A stretch of 64,000 bases of DNA, from assembly GCF_014651115.1 (NCBI RefSeq), contig NZ_BMWG01000009.1, positions 1 through 64,000 of the forward strand. Reading direction: 5' to 3'. The notes under the pieces are model-generated. The model searched no databases. It saw only the letters and a list, made by a program, of their open reading frames with translations, and was not told where the DNA came from. Source of the stretch: Streptomyces inusitatus. GTDB lineage: Bacteria > Actinomycetota > Actinomycetes > Streptomycetales > Streptomycetaceae. Each line of letters opens with the position of its first letter. Within the stretch, counting starts at the first letter, position 1. Of the stretch, positions 17,853-26,233 are shown one piece after another. The translations under genes and the position numbers were made by a program.

Positions 17853-19003
17853 GCGTCCTCATCGGAGACGAGGACCCGCCCGCCCAGCTCGTGAGGATCG
17901 TCGGCGAGGTCGTAGGCCCACACCCGCCGCCCGTCCGCCTCCCAGATCACCTTCCGTCCGTCCGCGCGCACCGCGTGCAGCGCCTTCAGGTCCGGGTAGT
18001 CGTCCGAGGCGGCGGCCCGCTCCTGCGGGAAGTAGGTCTCCGAGTACGCCTCGCGGGACGCCCCGGTGCCGTCCGCGAAGAACTCGGTCAGCGAGGCGCC
18101 GTCCGAGGACCGCGGGTCCAGCCCGAGATGGTCGAGGACCGTCGGCATGATGTCGACCAGCCGCACCTGGCTGTCCACGCTCATCCCCGCCGGCACCCCG
18201 GGGCCGCTGATGACCAGCGGCACATGCTGGGTCGCGTCGAACAGCAGACAGCCGTGGCCCTCCTCGTAAGGGTGGCCGAGGTCGCCGGCGTGGTCGTTGG
18301 GGTACCACCCGGCCAGGTCCTCGCCGTGATCGGAGAAGCACACCACCAGCATCGATTCGATGTCGTGGCCCATCTCGGCGATGCGGCGCAGCAGGAGCTG
18401 GACGTAGTGGTCGGTGTAGGCGACCTCGCCCTCGTACGGGTTCGCCACCTCGACGCCGACGTCCTCCGGCGGCTCGTACGGCCAGTGCGCGTCGAAGAAG
18501 TGCGCGAAGAGGAAGAACGGTCCGGAGCCGTCCAGTGATCCGAGCCAGTCGGTGGCGCGTTCGACCACCAGGGGCGCGCGCTTGAGCGCCAGCCCGCGCA
18601 GCTTCACGTCGCCGACCGACAGCGGGTCCCGGCCGTCCGGCAGCAGCGGGATCTCGTCGTCGTAGAAGTCGAACCCGCGGTCGATCCCGTACCACTGGTT
18701 CAGGCCGGGGCAGGACACCACCGCGCCGGTCGTGTACCCGGCCGCCGACAGGCACTCCGCCAGCGTCGGCACCCGCTTGTCCAGCGCTTCGCGGAACAGG
18801 TGCCTGACCCCGTGGCGGGGTGGCTGGAGCCCGGTGAACACCGTCGCGTGGCTGACCGGCGTCAGGGGGCACGACGAGATCGCCTGCGTGAAGCTGACCC
18901 CGCTCGCGCGCAGCCGCTCCAGGCCGGGGTACTTCCCCGAATAGGCCACGTCGGCGCGCACGGTGTCCAAGGAGATGAACAGGATGTTCGGCTGTGTGGT
19001 CAC
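17849..19003 (-). CDS. Sulfatase-superfamily hydrolase with Thr in place of formylglycine Cys
   Basis: A 384-aa protein with the alkaline-phosphatase/sulfatase fold: N-terminal NILFISLDTVRADV gives the metal Asp, FSDHGEDL and HGCLLFD give further metal ligands, and there is no signal peptide. Sulfatases carry C-x-P-x-R at the nucleophile. The aligned segment here is TPVSHATVFTG, placing Thr48 at the Cys position and His at the Arg position. Thr nucleophiles occur in phosphodiesterase, nucleotide pyrophosphatase and phosphoethanolamine-transferase branches, so a phospho-substrate is as likely as a sulfate ester. The two sulfotransferase genes across the divergent promoter make a sulfate role attractive but unproven. 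Start: GTG 19003 with GAGGAA upstream. Confidence 0.8.
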   Translation of the reverse strand: MTTQPNILFISLDTVRADVAYSGKYPGLERLRASGVSFTQAISSCPLTPVSHATVFTGLQPPRHGVRHLFREALDKRVPTLAECLSAAGYTTGAVVSCPGLNQWYGIDRGFDFYDDEIPLLPDGRDPLSVGDVKLRGLALKRAPLVVERATDWLGSLDGSGPFFLFAHFFDAHWPYEPPEDVGVEVANPYEGEVAYTDHYVQLLLRRIAEMGHDIESMLVVCFSDHGEDLAGWYPNDHAGDLGHPYEEGHGCLLFDATQHVPLVISGPGVPAGMSVDSQVRLVDIMPTVLDHLGLDPRSSDGASLTEFFADGTGASREAYSETYFPQERAAASDDYPDLKALHAVRADGRKVIWEADGRRVWAYDLADDPHELGGRVLVSDEDA

Positions 19004-19177
19004 CGGGATTCCTCTGTATTCCTCTGTCGACGCCAGCGGCCCCGAAGGCTAGCAACGGGCTCTGCGCGTACGACAACGACGAAACAGCGCGTTATGAACA
19101 CCAGTGCCGAACAGCACCTCCCGCCAATACAGTTACCTGGCGGAACGCCCACGACCGTGACGCGAGGGAGAATTCAC
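19004..19177. promoter_or_regulatory. Divergent promoter region (hydrolase/transporter versus radical SAM operon)
   Basis: A 174-nt gap between two divergently read operons, with locally raised AT around 19075-19130. Only the ribosome site GAGGGAG before the ATG at 19178 is clear. No convincing inverted repeat for the StrR-like activator was found. Confidence 0.35.
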
Positions 19178-20842
19178 ATGGCGCGCAAGTTATCCCTGGC
19201 CCTGGAGCTGTACGCCGACGCGAACGGCACCGTCGACCAGCGCTACATCGAGCAAATGCGCAACCAGGACGCCGAACCGGTGCCGGTCGATCCCACACTT
19301 CCGAGGTTCACCCTCATCGTCGGGCCCTCGCCGTTCACCATGCCGCGCGGTTGGGAGTTCTTCCTCACCTCACCGTACGAGGGTGCGACATACATCTCGA
19401 CCGTGCTGCACAACGCCGGCTACCCGGTGCGCATCGTCGACGTCCGTTACACCCCGAACCCGCTGCGAGCGGCGTACGAGCAGATCATCGAAGGCACCGA
19501 TGTGCTCGGTATATGCACCTTCGAGGACAATTTCCCGTTCTGCCGCGCGCTGATGGCGATGGTCCGCGATTCGCACCCGGACATACCGATCATCTGCGGC
19601 GGCTCGCTGGTCACTTCCGTTCCGGCGATTTTCATGTCGGACACCGACTGTGACATCGCGGTGATCAGCGAGGGCGAGATCACCATCCTGGAGCTGATGG
19701 AGAGTTACGCCCGCGGCTCGTGGCAGCAGGATCTCCCGACCATCAAGGGCATCTGCTACCGGGACGAGAAGGGGAAAGCACGCCGCACGCCGCCGCGCGG
19801 CCAGATGATGGATCTCGACGCGCTGCCCAGAATGCGGCTCGACCTGTGGCCCCAGTCGCGGTCGCCGCTCGGCATGCAGCCCCAGGTGATCTCGTCCTAC
19901 AGCCGCGGCTGCAAGATGGACTGCTCGTTCTGCTATCGCACCACCCCGCAGGTGCGGGCGAAGTCGCCGGAGAAGATGGACCGCGACCTCGACTGGCTGA
20001 AGACCCAGTACGGCGTGGATTTCTGCTTCTTCGTCGACCTCACGTTCAGCTCGCACCGCGGCCAGACCATCGAGATGTGCGATGTGATCTCCCAGCACGA
20101 TCTGCGGTGGACCTGTCTGACCCGGTGCGCCGACATGGATGTACCGCGCATCAACGCGATGCGGGACGCGGGTGCGGACATCATCCTGTACGGCGTCGAG
20201 TCGCTGGGCCCCGAGGTGTTGCGCGAGGCCCGCAAGGGCAGCAGCGAGAACCTGACCGTCCGCGCGATGCGCACCACGTTCGAGGGCGGCGTGCGATTCG
20301 GCTCGCTGCTCATCGTCGGTCTGCCGAACGAGACCGAGGAGTCCCTGTCGCACATGGTGCAGTTCGCCGAGCAGTACAACCATGTGACCCGGGTGAAATA
20401 TCTGTCGGCCATGCCCGGTACGACGGTGTACCAGGACGCGCGGCGGAACAAATTGATTCGCACCGAGATCGACCATCTGAATTGGCTGTCGGTCGAACAG
20501 GCGCTGCACGAGGACGAGTTCCTGAATGTGAGCGGGCTGCCCGAGCAGGTCTGCCGGGACGCCTACAAGCGGGTGTACGACGCCTATCAGCCCGGCCCGG
20601 TGATGGACTTCCGGCACTGGCCTGAGCACTTCCAGTATTTCCACCCGCAGCCGGCCGACGGCACCGAGCGGTCGACGTCGTACGCCGGGACCGGCTGGCG
20701 CACGGAGTGGAGTTCCGCCGCCGCGCCACTGGTTCCCGGTTCCGAGAAGTACACCCTGGACAAGGTGGCCGACCCGGAGGTGGCCGCAGTCGGGAGCACG
20801 CTGATGGACTGCGGCGCGAAGAAGCTCTCGGTCGGGGTCTGA
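19178..20842 (+). CDS. Cobalamin-binding radical SAM enzyme 1
   Basis: A 554-aa enzyme with an N-terminal B12-binding Rossmann domain (about residues 60-200, including ICGGSLVTSVPAIF and VISEGE) and a radical SAM barrel with the cluster motif C245-x3-C249-x2-C252 (RGCKMDCSFCYR). Radical SAM residues YGVES and LLIVGLPNETEES follow. B12 radical SAM proteins methylate unreactive carbon or phosphorus or catalyse ring rearrangements; the reaction cannot be read here. The B12 domain lacks the DxHxxG His ligand, common in this class. Start: ATG 19178 after GAGGGAG. It opens a seven-gene operon with sulfotransferases and methyltransferases. Confidence 0.9.
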   Translation: MARKLSLALELYADANGTVDQRYIEQMRNQDAEPVPVDPTLPRFTLIVGPSPFTMPRGWEFFLTSPYEGATYISTVLHNAGYPVRIVDVRYTPNPLRAAYEQIIEGTDVLGICTFEDNFPFCRALMAMVRDSHPDIPIICGGSLVTSVPAIFMSDTDCDIAVISEGEITILELMESYARGSWQQDLPTIKGICYRDEKGKARRTPPRGQMMDLDALPRMRLDLWPQSRSPLGMQPQVISSYSRGCKMDCSFCYRTTPQVRAKSPEKMDRDLDWLKTQYGVDFCFFVDLTFSSHRGQTIEMCDVISQHDLRWTCLTRCADMDVPRINAMRDAGADIILYGVESLGPEVLREARKGSSENLTVRAMRTTFEGGVRFGSLLIVGLPNETEESLSHMVQFAEQYNHVTRVKYLSAMPGTTVYQDARRNKLIRTEIDHLNWLSVEQALHEDEFLNVSGLPEQVCRDAYKRVYDAYQPGPVMDFRHWPEHFQYFHPQPADGTERSTSYAGTGWRTEWSSAAAPLVPGSEKYTLDKVADPEVAAVGSTLMDCGAKKLSVGV

Positions 20843-20845
20843 CCG

Positions 20846-21865
20846 GTGTCCGCTCAGGACGGCCCGATCCTGATCATCGGGACCGAGCGCTCCGGGTCGA
20901 ACCTGCTGCGGCTGGTGCTCGACGCGCACTCGCGGATCGCGGTCCCGCATCCGCCGCACTTCATGCGGTATCTGTCCGGCATCCCGTACAACGGCGATGT
21001 CGACGCGATGGTGGGCGACGCGATGTGGTTGCTGCGCAACCACATCCACCCGTGGCCGCATGCGATCGACCGGGCCGCGGTGGCCGAGGCGGCCGGCCCG
21101 TCGCTGTTCGGGGTGGTGTCGGCGATCTACGACCAGTACCGCGTCGCGGAGGGCGCGGCCCGGTGGGGGTGCAAGAGCACCTTCATGGTCGAGCACGTCG
21201 ACGAGGTGCTCGCCGAACTCCCGGACGCCCGGTTCCTGTGGCTGGTGCGCGATCCCCGCGATGTGGCCGCGTCGGCGAAGCGGGCCGTGTTCGGCCACTG
21301 CCACCCGTACCGGATGGCGCTGCGGTGGGCGGCCGAACAGGGACTCGCCCGCGCGGCCCTGGAGCGGTGGGGGCCGGAAGTGGTGCGTCTGGTGCGGTAC
21401 GAGGATCTGGTGTCCGCGCCCGACCGGGAGATCCGGGCGATCTGCGACTTCATCGGTGAGGCGGTCGAGCCCGCGATGCTGGCGCACCACCTCAGCGGCA
21501 ACGCCCGGGTCACCGCGTCGCTGTCGGCGTCCTGGCGCACGGCGGGCGACCCGATCACCACGGCCAGGATCGGCGCCCACCGGCGGGGGCTGTCCGACCG
21601 GGAGCGGCGGCAGGTGGAGAGCGTGGCCGCGGGGGCGATGGAGGCGCTTCGCTATCCGTTCGACAGATCCTCGCTGGACGAACCGGCTCCCGGTCCGCTC
21701 GGTGTCGTGCTGCGCGGCTTCGCGGTGCGGCTGGCGGTGGAGGCGCGATCGCTGCGCACCGACCGCAACCACTTCCGGCGCTGGCGGCGCGACGCCACCG
21801 TCCGTCGGCTGCGCCGCCGCGCGGCGCCGGGCCGCGCCCTGTTCCTGGCAGGAGAGAGCAGATGA
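20846..21865 (+). CDS. Sulfotransferase 1 (PAPS-dependent)
   Basis: A 339-aa soluble sulfotransferase. The 5'-phosphosulfate loop is GTERSGSNLLRLVLDAH (residues 12-28) and the 3'-phosphate motif is WLVRDPRDVAAS; KRAVFGHCHPYRMALRWA and RYEDL follow as in the sulfotransfer_1/3 families. It transfers sulfate from PAPS to a hydroxyl, phenol or amine. GTG start 3 nt after the radical SAM gene's stop; its own stop overlaps the next ATG. The basic C-terminal tail (about residues 280-335, many Arg) is longer than in minimal family members. Substrate unknown; the cluster product or the peptide encoded at 27667 are possibilities. Confidence 0.85.
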   Translation: MSAQDGPILIIGTERSGSNLLRLVLDAHSRIAVPHPPHFMRYLSGIPYNGDVDAMVGDAMWLLRNHIHPWPHAIDRAAVAEAAGPSLFGVVSAIYDQYRVAEGAARWGCKSTFMVEHVDEVLAELPDARFLWLVRDPRDVAASAKRAVFGHCHPYRMALRWAAEQGLARAALERWGPEVVRLVRYEDLVSAPDREIRAICDFIGEAVEPAMLAHHLSGNARVTASLSASWRTAGDPITTARIGAHRRGLSDRERRQVESVAAGAMEALRYPFDRSSLDEPAPGPLGVVLRGFAVRLAVEARSLRTDRNHFRRWRRDATVRRLRRRAAPGRALFLAGESR

Positions 21866-22605
21866 ACGAAACGGGAAGCGTCCGCACCCACTTCGCCGAC
21901 CGCGCGAGCACCTACGACCGGTCCAGTTCATGGTGCACCGACGACGCGCTCGGCGAGCTGATGCTGTCCGCGGCCGAGCCCCGACCGGGCGACTCGGTCC
22001 TGGACGTGGCGTGCGGCACCGGACTGGTGTCGAGGCTGTTCGCCGGGCGGGTGCGGCGGCTGGTCGGCGTGGACATCACGCCGGAGATGGCCGAGCAGGC
22101 GCGCGGCACGCTCGACGAACTGGTGATCGCCCCGGCGGAGAAGCTGCCGTTCGGTGACGGCACGTTCGACATCGTGGTGTGCCGTCAGGGGATCCAGTTC
22201 ATGACACTGCCGGACGCGGTGCGGGAGATGGTGCGGGTGACCCGGCCGGGCGGCCGGATCGTGCTGACCCATCTGTGCGCCTATGGCGACGACGACCGCG
22301 AGGAGTACTTCGAGATCCTGCGGCTGCGCAACCCGGCCCGGCGGCACTTCTTCCGGCCCGGCGATGTCGAGGCCCTGCTCGCCGGCGCGGGGTGCGACCC
22401 GGTGCGGTCCGAGCGGTATGTGTCGGTGGAGGACGTGGACGTGTGGTCGGACAACGGCGCGATCGGCGAGGACGCGCGGGAGGCCATCCGGGACCGCTAC
22501 GGAAGGGCGTCACCCGCGTTCCGCGCACGGCACGCGGTGGCCGAGACGAACGGGCGGATCACCGACCACATGCTGTTCGTGGTCGCCTCGGGAACGAGGG
22601 TCTGA
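21862..22605 (+). CDS. Class I SAM methyltransferase (type 11)
   Basis: A 247-aa methyltransferase. Motif I LDVACGTG is at residues 47-54, followed by GVDITPEMAEQA, LPFGDGTFDIVVCRQGIQF and RVTRPGGRIVLTHL. This is the UbiE/methyltransf_11 pattern, methylating small molecules on C, N or O. ATG overlaps the sulfotransferase stop. It resembles the methyltransferase half of the GyrB fusion two genes on (both have DLTPEMA or DITPEMA and PGG motifs), so the two may share ancestry or act on related substrates. Confidence 0.85.
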   Translation: MNETGSVRTHFADRASTYDRSSSWCTDDALGELMLSAAEPRPGDSVLDVACGTGLVSRLFAGRVRRLVGVDITPEMAEQARGTLDELVIAPAEKLPFGDGTFDIVVCRQGIQFMTLPDAVREMVRVTRPGGRIVLTHLCAYGDDDREEYFEILRLRNPARRHFFRPGDVEALLAGAGCDPVRSERYVSVEDVDVWSDNGAIGEDAREAIRDRYGRASPAFRARHAVAETNGRITDHMLFVVASGTRV

Positions 22606-22606
22606 C

Positions 22607-23059
22607 ATGGAACCGGACCAGTCACTCGCCGGCGATGTGCGGGCCGCGTTCCTCGCCGAGGCGGCCACCGCGACGCGGTACACCTACTTCGCACGGGTCG
22701 CCGAGATCGAGGGTCACACCGAGGCCGCCCGGGTGTTCGGCGAGCTTGCCGAGAGTGTGGCCTGCGCCGCCCACGGGCACCTGGATGTGCTGCGCGACCT
22801 GCTGGGCGGCGACGATCCGGGCAGCGGCCACGCGCTCGGCGACACCCGCCGCAATCTCGCCGCGGCGATCAGCGGCGACCTCGGGGAGGCCGCCGAACGC
22901 TACCCCGGCCTGGCGGCGCGGGCGCACATGGAGGGGGTGGCCGATCTGGCGAGCTGGCTGGAGACATTGTGCACATTGAAGAAGACGCACGTGAACCGGC
23001 TGGAGCAGGCCCTCACCGGGCTGACCGAGCCGCGGTTCGCCGGGAACGGAGCGCCATGA
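22607..23059 (+). CDS. Rubrerythrin-like four-helix protein with degenerate metal site
   Basis: A 150-aa helical protein. The first pair of helices reads FLAEAATATRYTYFARVAEIEGH, the second HMEGVADLASWLETL with KKTHVNRLEQAL, which is the erythrin domain plan. As I recall actinobacterial relatives, the second helix should carry E-x2-H (as in AEGETGHAFGH). Here it is AESVACAAHGH, losing one Glu and one His while keeping the later His. The diiron site is probably incomplete, though a Cys and shifted His appear in its place. There is no rubredoxin domain. Starts one nucleotide after the methyltransferase stop and overlaps the GyrB-fusion ATG. Role unknown: redox partner, single-metal enzyme or scaffold. 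Confidence 0.75.
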   Translation: MEPDQSLAGDVRAAFLAEAATATRYTYFARVAEIEGHTEAARVFGELAESVACAAHGHLDVLRDLLGGDDPGSGHALGDTRRNLAAAISGDLGEAAERYPGLAARAHMEGVADLASWLETLCTLKKTHVNRLEQALTGLTEPRFAGNGAP

Positions 23060-24987
23060 CCACCGACTACACCGCCGAGGCGATCACCGTCTACTCCGGG
23101 CTGGAGGCGGTGCGCCGCAACCCGTCGATGTACGTCGGGTCGACCGGCTCGGACGGCGCCCACCATCTGGTGCTCGAACTGGTCGACAACGCCGTGGACG
23201 AGGCCGCCGCCGGGCACTGCGGCGCGATCTCGGTGGAGCTGCACAGCGACGGCTCCTGCTCGGTCACCGACGACGGCCGGGGCATCCCCACCGACCCGCA
23301 CCCGGAGGCCGGGATCCCGGCGTGCGAGCTGGTGCTCACCACGCTGCACTCGGGGGGCAAGTTCGACCACTCCTCGTACGCGACCTCGGCCGGGCTCCAC
23401 GGCGTCGGTCTGGCCTGCGTGAACGCGTTGTCGCAGTGGCTGCGGCTGGATGTGTGGCGCGACGGCGCGCACCACAGCGAGTCGTTCGCCAAAGGCTCGG
23501 TCGAGACCCCGCTCAAGCGGGTCGGCGACAGCGGCCGCCGCGGCACCCGGGTGTGGTTCCGCCCGGACCCGGAGATCTTCTCCTCGTGCGTGCTCGACGC
23601 CGACCTGGTGCACGCCCGGCTGCTCGACATCGCGTATCTGCACCCGGGCCTGCGGGTCGATCTCACCGACCACCGCACCGGGCGGCACGAGTCGCTGTGC
23701 GAGACGACCGGGGTGCGGGGCCTGCTCGCGTACCGCGCCCACGACGCCGAGAAGGTGCACGCCGAGCCGACCACCATCACCTGGGCCGGGGACGGGTGCG
23801 TGATCGACGCCGCCGTCCAGTGGACCGAGGGGTACGCGGAGCAGATCTTCAGCTACGTCAACACCATCCGCACCGACCTGGGCGGGTCGCATGTGGACGC
23901 CCTGCGCGGCGCGCTGGCCGGGGTGGTGGCCGACCACCTCGGCCCGGCCGCGGACAAGATGACCGTGGTCGACATCCTGGAGGGGCTGACCGCGGTGATC
24001 GCGATCCGGATCCCGGACGCGCGCTTCGACGGCCAGACCAAACGCACCCTGCGCAACGACGACGCGGGCGCCCGGGTGTTCGACGTCGTCAGCGAGCAGG
24101 CGCGGCGGGCGCTGGCGGCCGACCCGGAGCTGGCCCGCCGCATCGCCGAACGGGCCGTCGACGCGAGCCGGGCCAGGCTCGCCGCCCGGCTGGCCGGGCG
24201 GACGGCCCGCTCCCGGACCCGGGCCGTCGAGGTCGACTACGCGGTCTACCAGCGACAGTTCGGGATTCGCTCGAAGGACTGGCACGACTCGTGCGCCTGG
24301 CTCACCGACGAGGACCTCCTCGGCAAGCACGCGGAGCTGTGCGCGGTGGAGCCGGACGCGCGAATGCTGGACGTGTGCTGCGGCAGCGGTGTCGTCGGCG
24401 GCGCGTTCCGCGGCCGGGTCGGCGAGATGGTCGGGCTGGACCTCACCCCGGAGATGGCCGCGCTCGCCGCCGCCCGGCTGGACGTCGTACACCAGGGCAC
24501 CGTCTACGACCTGCCGTTCCCCGACGCCAGTTTCGATCTCGTGGTCACCCGGGAGGTGCTGCATCTGCTGCCCCAGCCGGAGCGGCCGGTGTCGGAGATC
24601 TTCCGTGTGCTGCGGCCCGGCGGGCAGTTCATCGTCGGGCAGATCGTGCCGTACGCGGACGTGGACGCGTTCTGGATGTTCCGCGTGTTCAAGAAGAAAC
24701 AGCCGCTGCTGTACCAGATGTTCCGCGAGGAGGACTTCCGGGCGCTGCTCACCGGCGGCGGTTTCACCGATGTGCGGATGGAGGAGTACTTCCTGTGGGA
24801 GTCGATCGACCGGTGGATCGACACCCACGAGACGACACCGGCGAACCGGCAGGAGATCTACCGCCTCTACTACGACGCGCCGCGCGAAGTGCGCGACGTA
24901 CACCCGTTCGAGGTGCTGCCGGACGGTTCGGTGCGCGACCGGTGGCGTTGGTGTGTGTACTCGGTACGGAAGCCCGACCATGCCTAG
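23056..24987 (+). CDS. GyrB-type ATPase/transducer fused to a SAM methyltransferase
   Basis: A 643-aa fusion. Residues 1-388 match the N-terminal ATPase and transducer domains of DNA gyrase B: ELVDNAVDEA at 41-50, DDGRGIPTD at 72-80, LHSGGKFD then AGLHGVGLACVNALS for the ATP lid, and the QTK loop at 327-329. All catalytic elements (Glu41, Asn45, Lys102, Lys329) are present. The TOPRIM and GyrA-binding parts are absent. At the point where GyrB would continue, a methyltransferase begins: LDVCCGSG at 438-445, LDLTPEMAAL, LPFPDASFDLVVTREVLHL, then RVLRPGGQFIVGQI. ATG overlaps the previous stop. It cannot be a topoisomerase subunit. Either ATP hydrolysis or dimerisation drives a methyltransferase, or the GyrB part is a resistance decoy. 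Both are inference. Confidence 0.9.
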   Translation: MTTDYTAEAITVYSGLEAVRRNPSMYVGSTGSDGAHHLVLELVDNAVDEAAAGHCGAISVELHSDGSCSVTDDGRGIPTDPHPEAGIPACELVLTTLHSGGKFDHSSYATSAGLHGVGLACVNALSQWLRLDVWRDGAHHSESFAKGSVETPLKRVGDSGRRGTRVWFRPDPEIFSSCVLDADLVHARLLDIAYLHPGLRVDLTDHRTGRHESLCETTGVRGLLAYRAHDAEKVHAEPTTITWAGDGCVIDAAVQWTEGYAEQIFSYVNTIRTDLGGSHVDALRGALAGVVADHLGPAADKMTVVDILEGLTAVIAIRIPDARFDGQTKRTLRNDDAGARVFDVVSEQARRALAADPELARRIAERAVDASRARLAARLAGRTARSRTRAVEVDYAVYQRQFGIRSKDWHDSCAWLTDEDLLGKHAELCAVEPDARMLDVCCGSGVVGGAFRGRVGEMVGLDLTPEMAALAAARLDVVHQGTVYDLPFPDASFDLVVTREVLHLLPQPERPVSEIFRVLRPGGQFIVGQIVPYADVDAFWMFRVFKKKQPLLYQMFREEDFRALLTGGGFTDVRMEEYFLWESIDRWIDTHETTPANRQEIYRLYYDAPREVRDVHPFEVLPDGSVRDRWRWCVYSVRKPDHA

Positions 24988-26233
24988 CCGCACCGTGGAT
25001 CGCCCGGTCGCCGAGGTCGTGCGCGGGCTGGAGACGCTGCGGCCGCTGCGGGGCACGCCCGTGCCGCACTTCCGCGCGAAGGTGCGCGATCTCGTCGTCG
25101 TCGCGTCGAGTTCGCGGGGCGGGTCGAGCATGCTCGCCGAGCTGCTGCGGTCCTCGCCGCACCTGCTGCATCTGCGCGCCGAGCTGAATCCGCTGCTGCG
25201 GCTGGTCGGCCTCGACCACCCGCACAGCGGCACCGGATCCGACGCGCTGGACGCGGCGCACTGGCACGGGCTCCGGCCACGGTCCCGGGCGCTGTTCGAG
25301 GCGGAACTGGCACTGGACGCGGGCTCTCCCGGCACCGGCGTGGAGAACCTGGCGGTGGACGCGGCGTGGCGGCTGGTCGTGCAGTGGCCGGGGCTGGACC
25401 TCGACCCTCTCGACCTGGTGCGGACCGCCGAGGCGGTACTGGACCGCGATCTCCCCCGGTTCGCGCGGGCCCTGATCGGTATGGCCGGCGTGAACCCGTG
25501 GTACTACGACCTTCCCGGGCAGTCACCGGGACCACGACCGGCCGGGCCGCCCGGTGACGTACTACTCGAAGAGCCGCCCTTCGTCCTCCCCCGTCCGTGG
25601 CGGTCCGCGGACGAACACGACCTCGCCACGAAACCACTGGTGATCAAGACGCCGGGCAACGCCTACCGGCTCGGCTTCCTGCGGGCGGTGTTCCCCAACG
25701 CGCGCCTGCGGGTGCTGCATCTGACCAGGAACCCGGCCGCGTCGATCAACGGCCTGGTCGACGGGTGGCTGCACCACGGGTTCCACGCGTACCGGCTGGA
25801 CCGGCCGCTGCGCATCGCCGGATACGCCGATGTGCGGCCGGCCGACCGGCACTGGTGGAAATTCGACCTGCCGCCCTGCTGGCCCGCGTACACCGCCGCC
25901 GCCCTGCCCCGGGTCTGCGCCCAGCAGTGGTTGTCGAGTCACCGTGCGGCGCTCGCGCACGGGGCGGATCACACGGTGCGATTCGAGGACCTGATCAGCG
26001 GACCGCACACCCGCGCGGACGCCGTCGAGCGGATCGCGGACTGGCTGGGGATCCCGTTCGACGGACCGCTGAAGCGGACCGCGACCGACGGCATCGCCTC
26101 CACCGTCGCCACCGCCGCACCACGCCCCGGCCGGTGGCGGGCGCGGGAAGAGGAGATCCGGTCCGCGCTGAGCGCCGACGTGCTCGCGATGGCAGAGAGG
26201 CTTGGCTATGCCCGTGACGAGCACTGGATCTGA
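24980..26233 (+). CDS. Sulfotransferase 2 (divergent PAPS-type)
   Basis: A 417-aa protein. The P-loop-like motif VVASSSRGGSSMLAELLRSS near residue 40 matches the sulfotransferase 5'-phosphosulfate loop, and LHLTRNPAASINGLVDGW near 250 matches the 3'-phosphate-binding RxxxxS. HTVRFEDLISGP is the usual C-terminal strand-helix. It is clearly different from sulfotransferase 1 and larger, with an insert around 150-215. ATG 24980 overlaps the fusion gene's end by 8 nt; the gene overlaps the next by 26 nt. It likely sulfates a second position or a different intermediate. Confidence 0.78.
   Translation: MPSRTVDRPVAEVVRGLETLRPLRGTPVPHFRAKVRDLVVVASSSRGGSSMLAELLRSSPHLLHLRAELNPLLRLVGLDHPHSGTGSDALDAAHWHGLRPRSRALFEAELALDAGSPGTGVENLAVDAAWRLVVQWPGLDLDPLDLVRTAEAVLDRDLPRFARALIGMAGVNPWYYDLPGQSPGPRPAGPPGDVLLEEPPFVLPRPWRSADEHDLATKPLVIKTPGNAYRLGFLRAVFPNARLRVLHLTRNPAASINGLVDGWLHHGFHAYRLDRPLRIAGYADVRPADRHWWKFDLPPCWPAYTAAALPRVCAQQWLSSHRAALAHGADHTVRFEDLISGPHTRADAVERIADWLGIPFDGPLKRTATDGIASTVATAAPRPGRWRAREEEIRSALSADVLAMAERLGYARDEHWI

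Noticed and set aside
19370..21931. An 853-codon minus-strand frame over the radical SAM and sulfotransferase genes
   Set aside because: It is the mirror frame of two well-supported plus-strand genes and has no domain, ribosome site or coherent composition.
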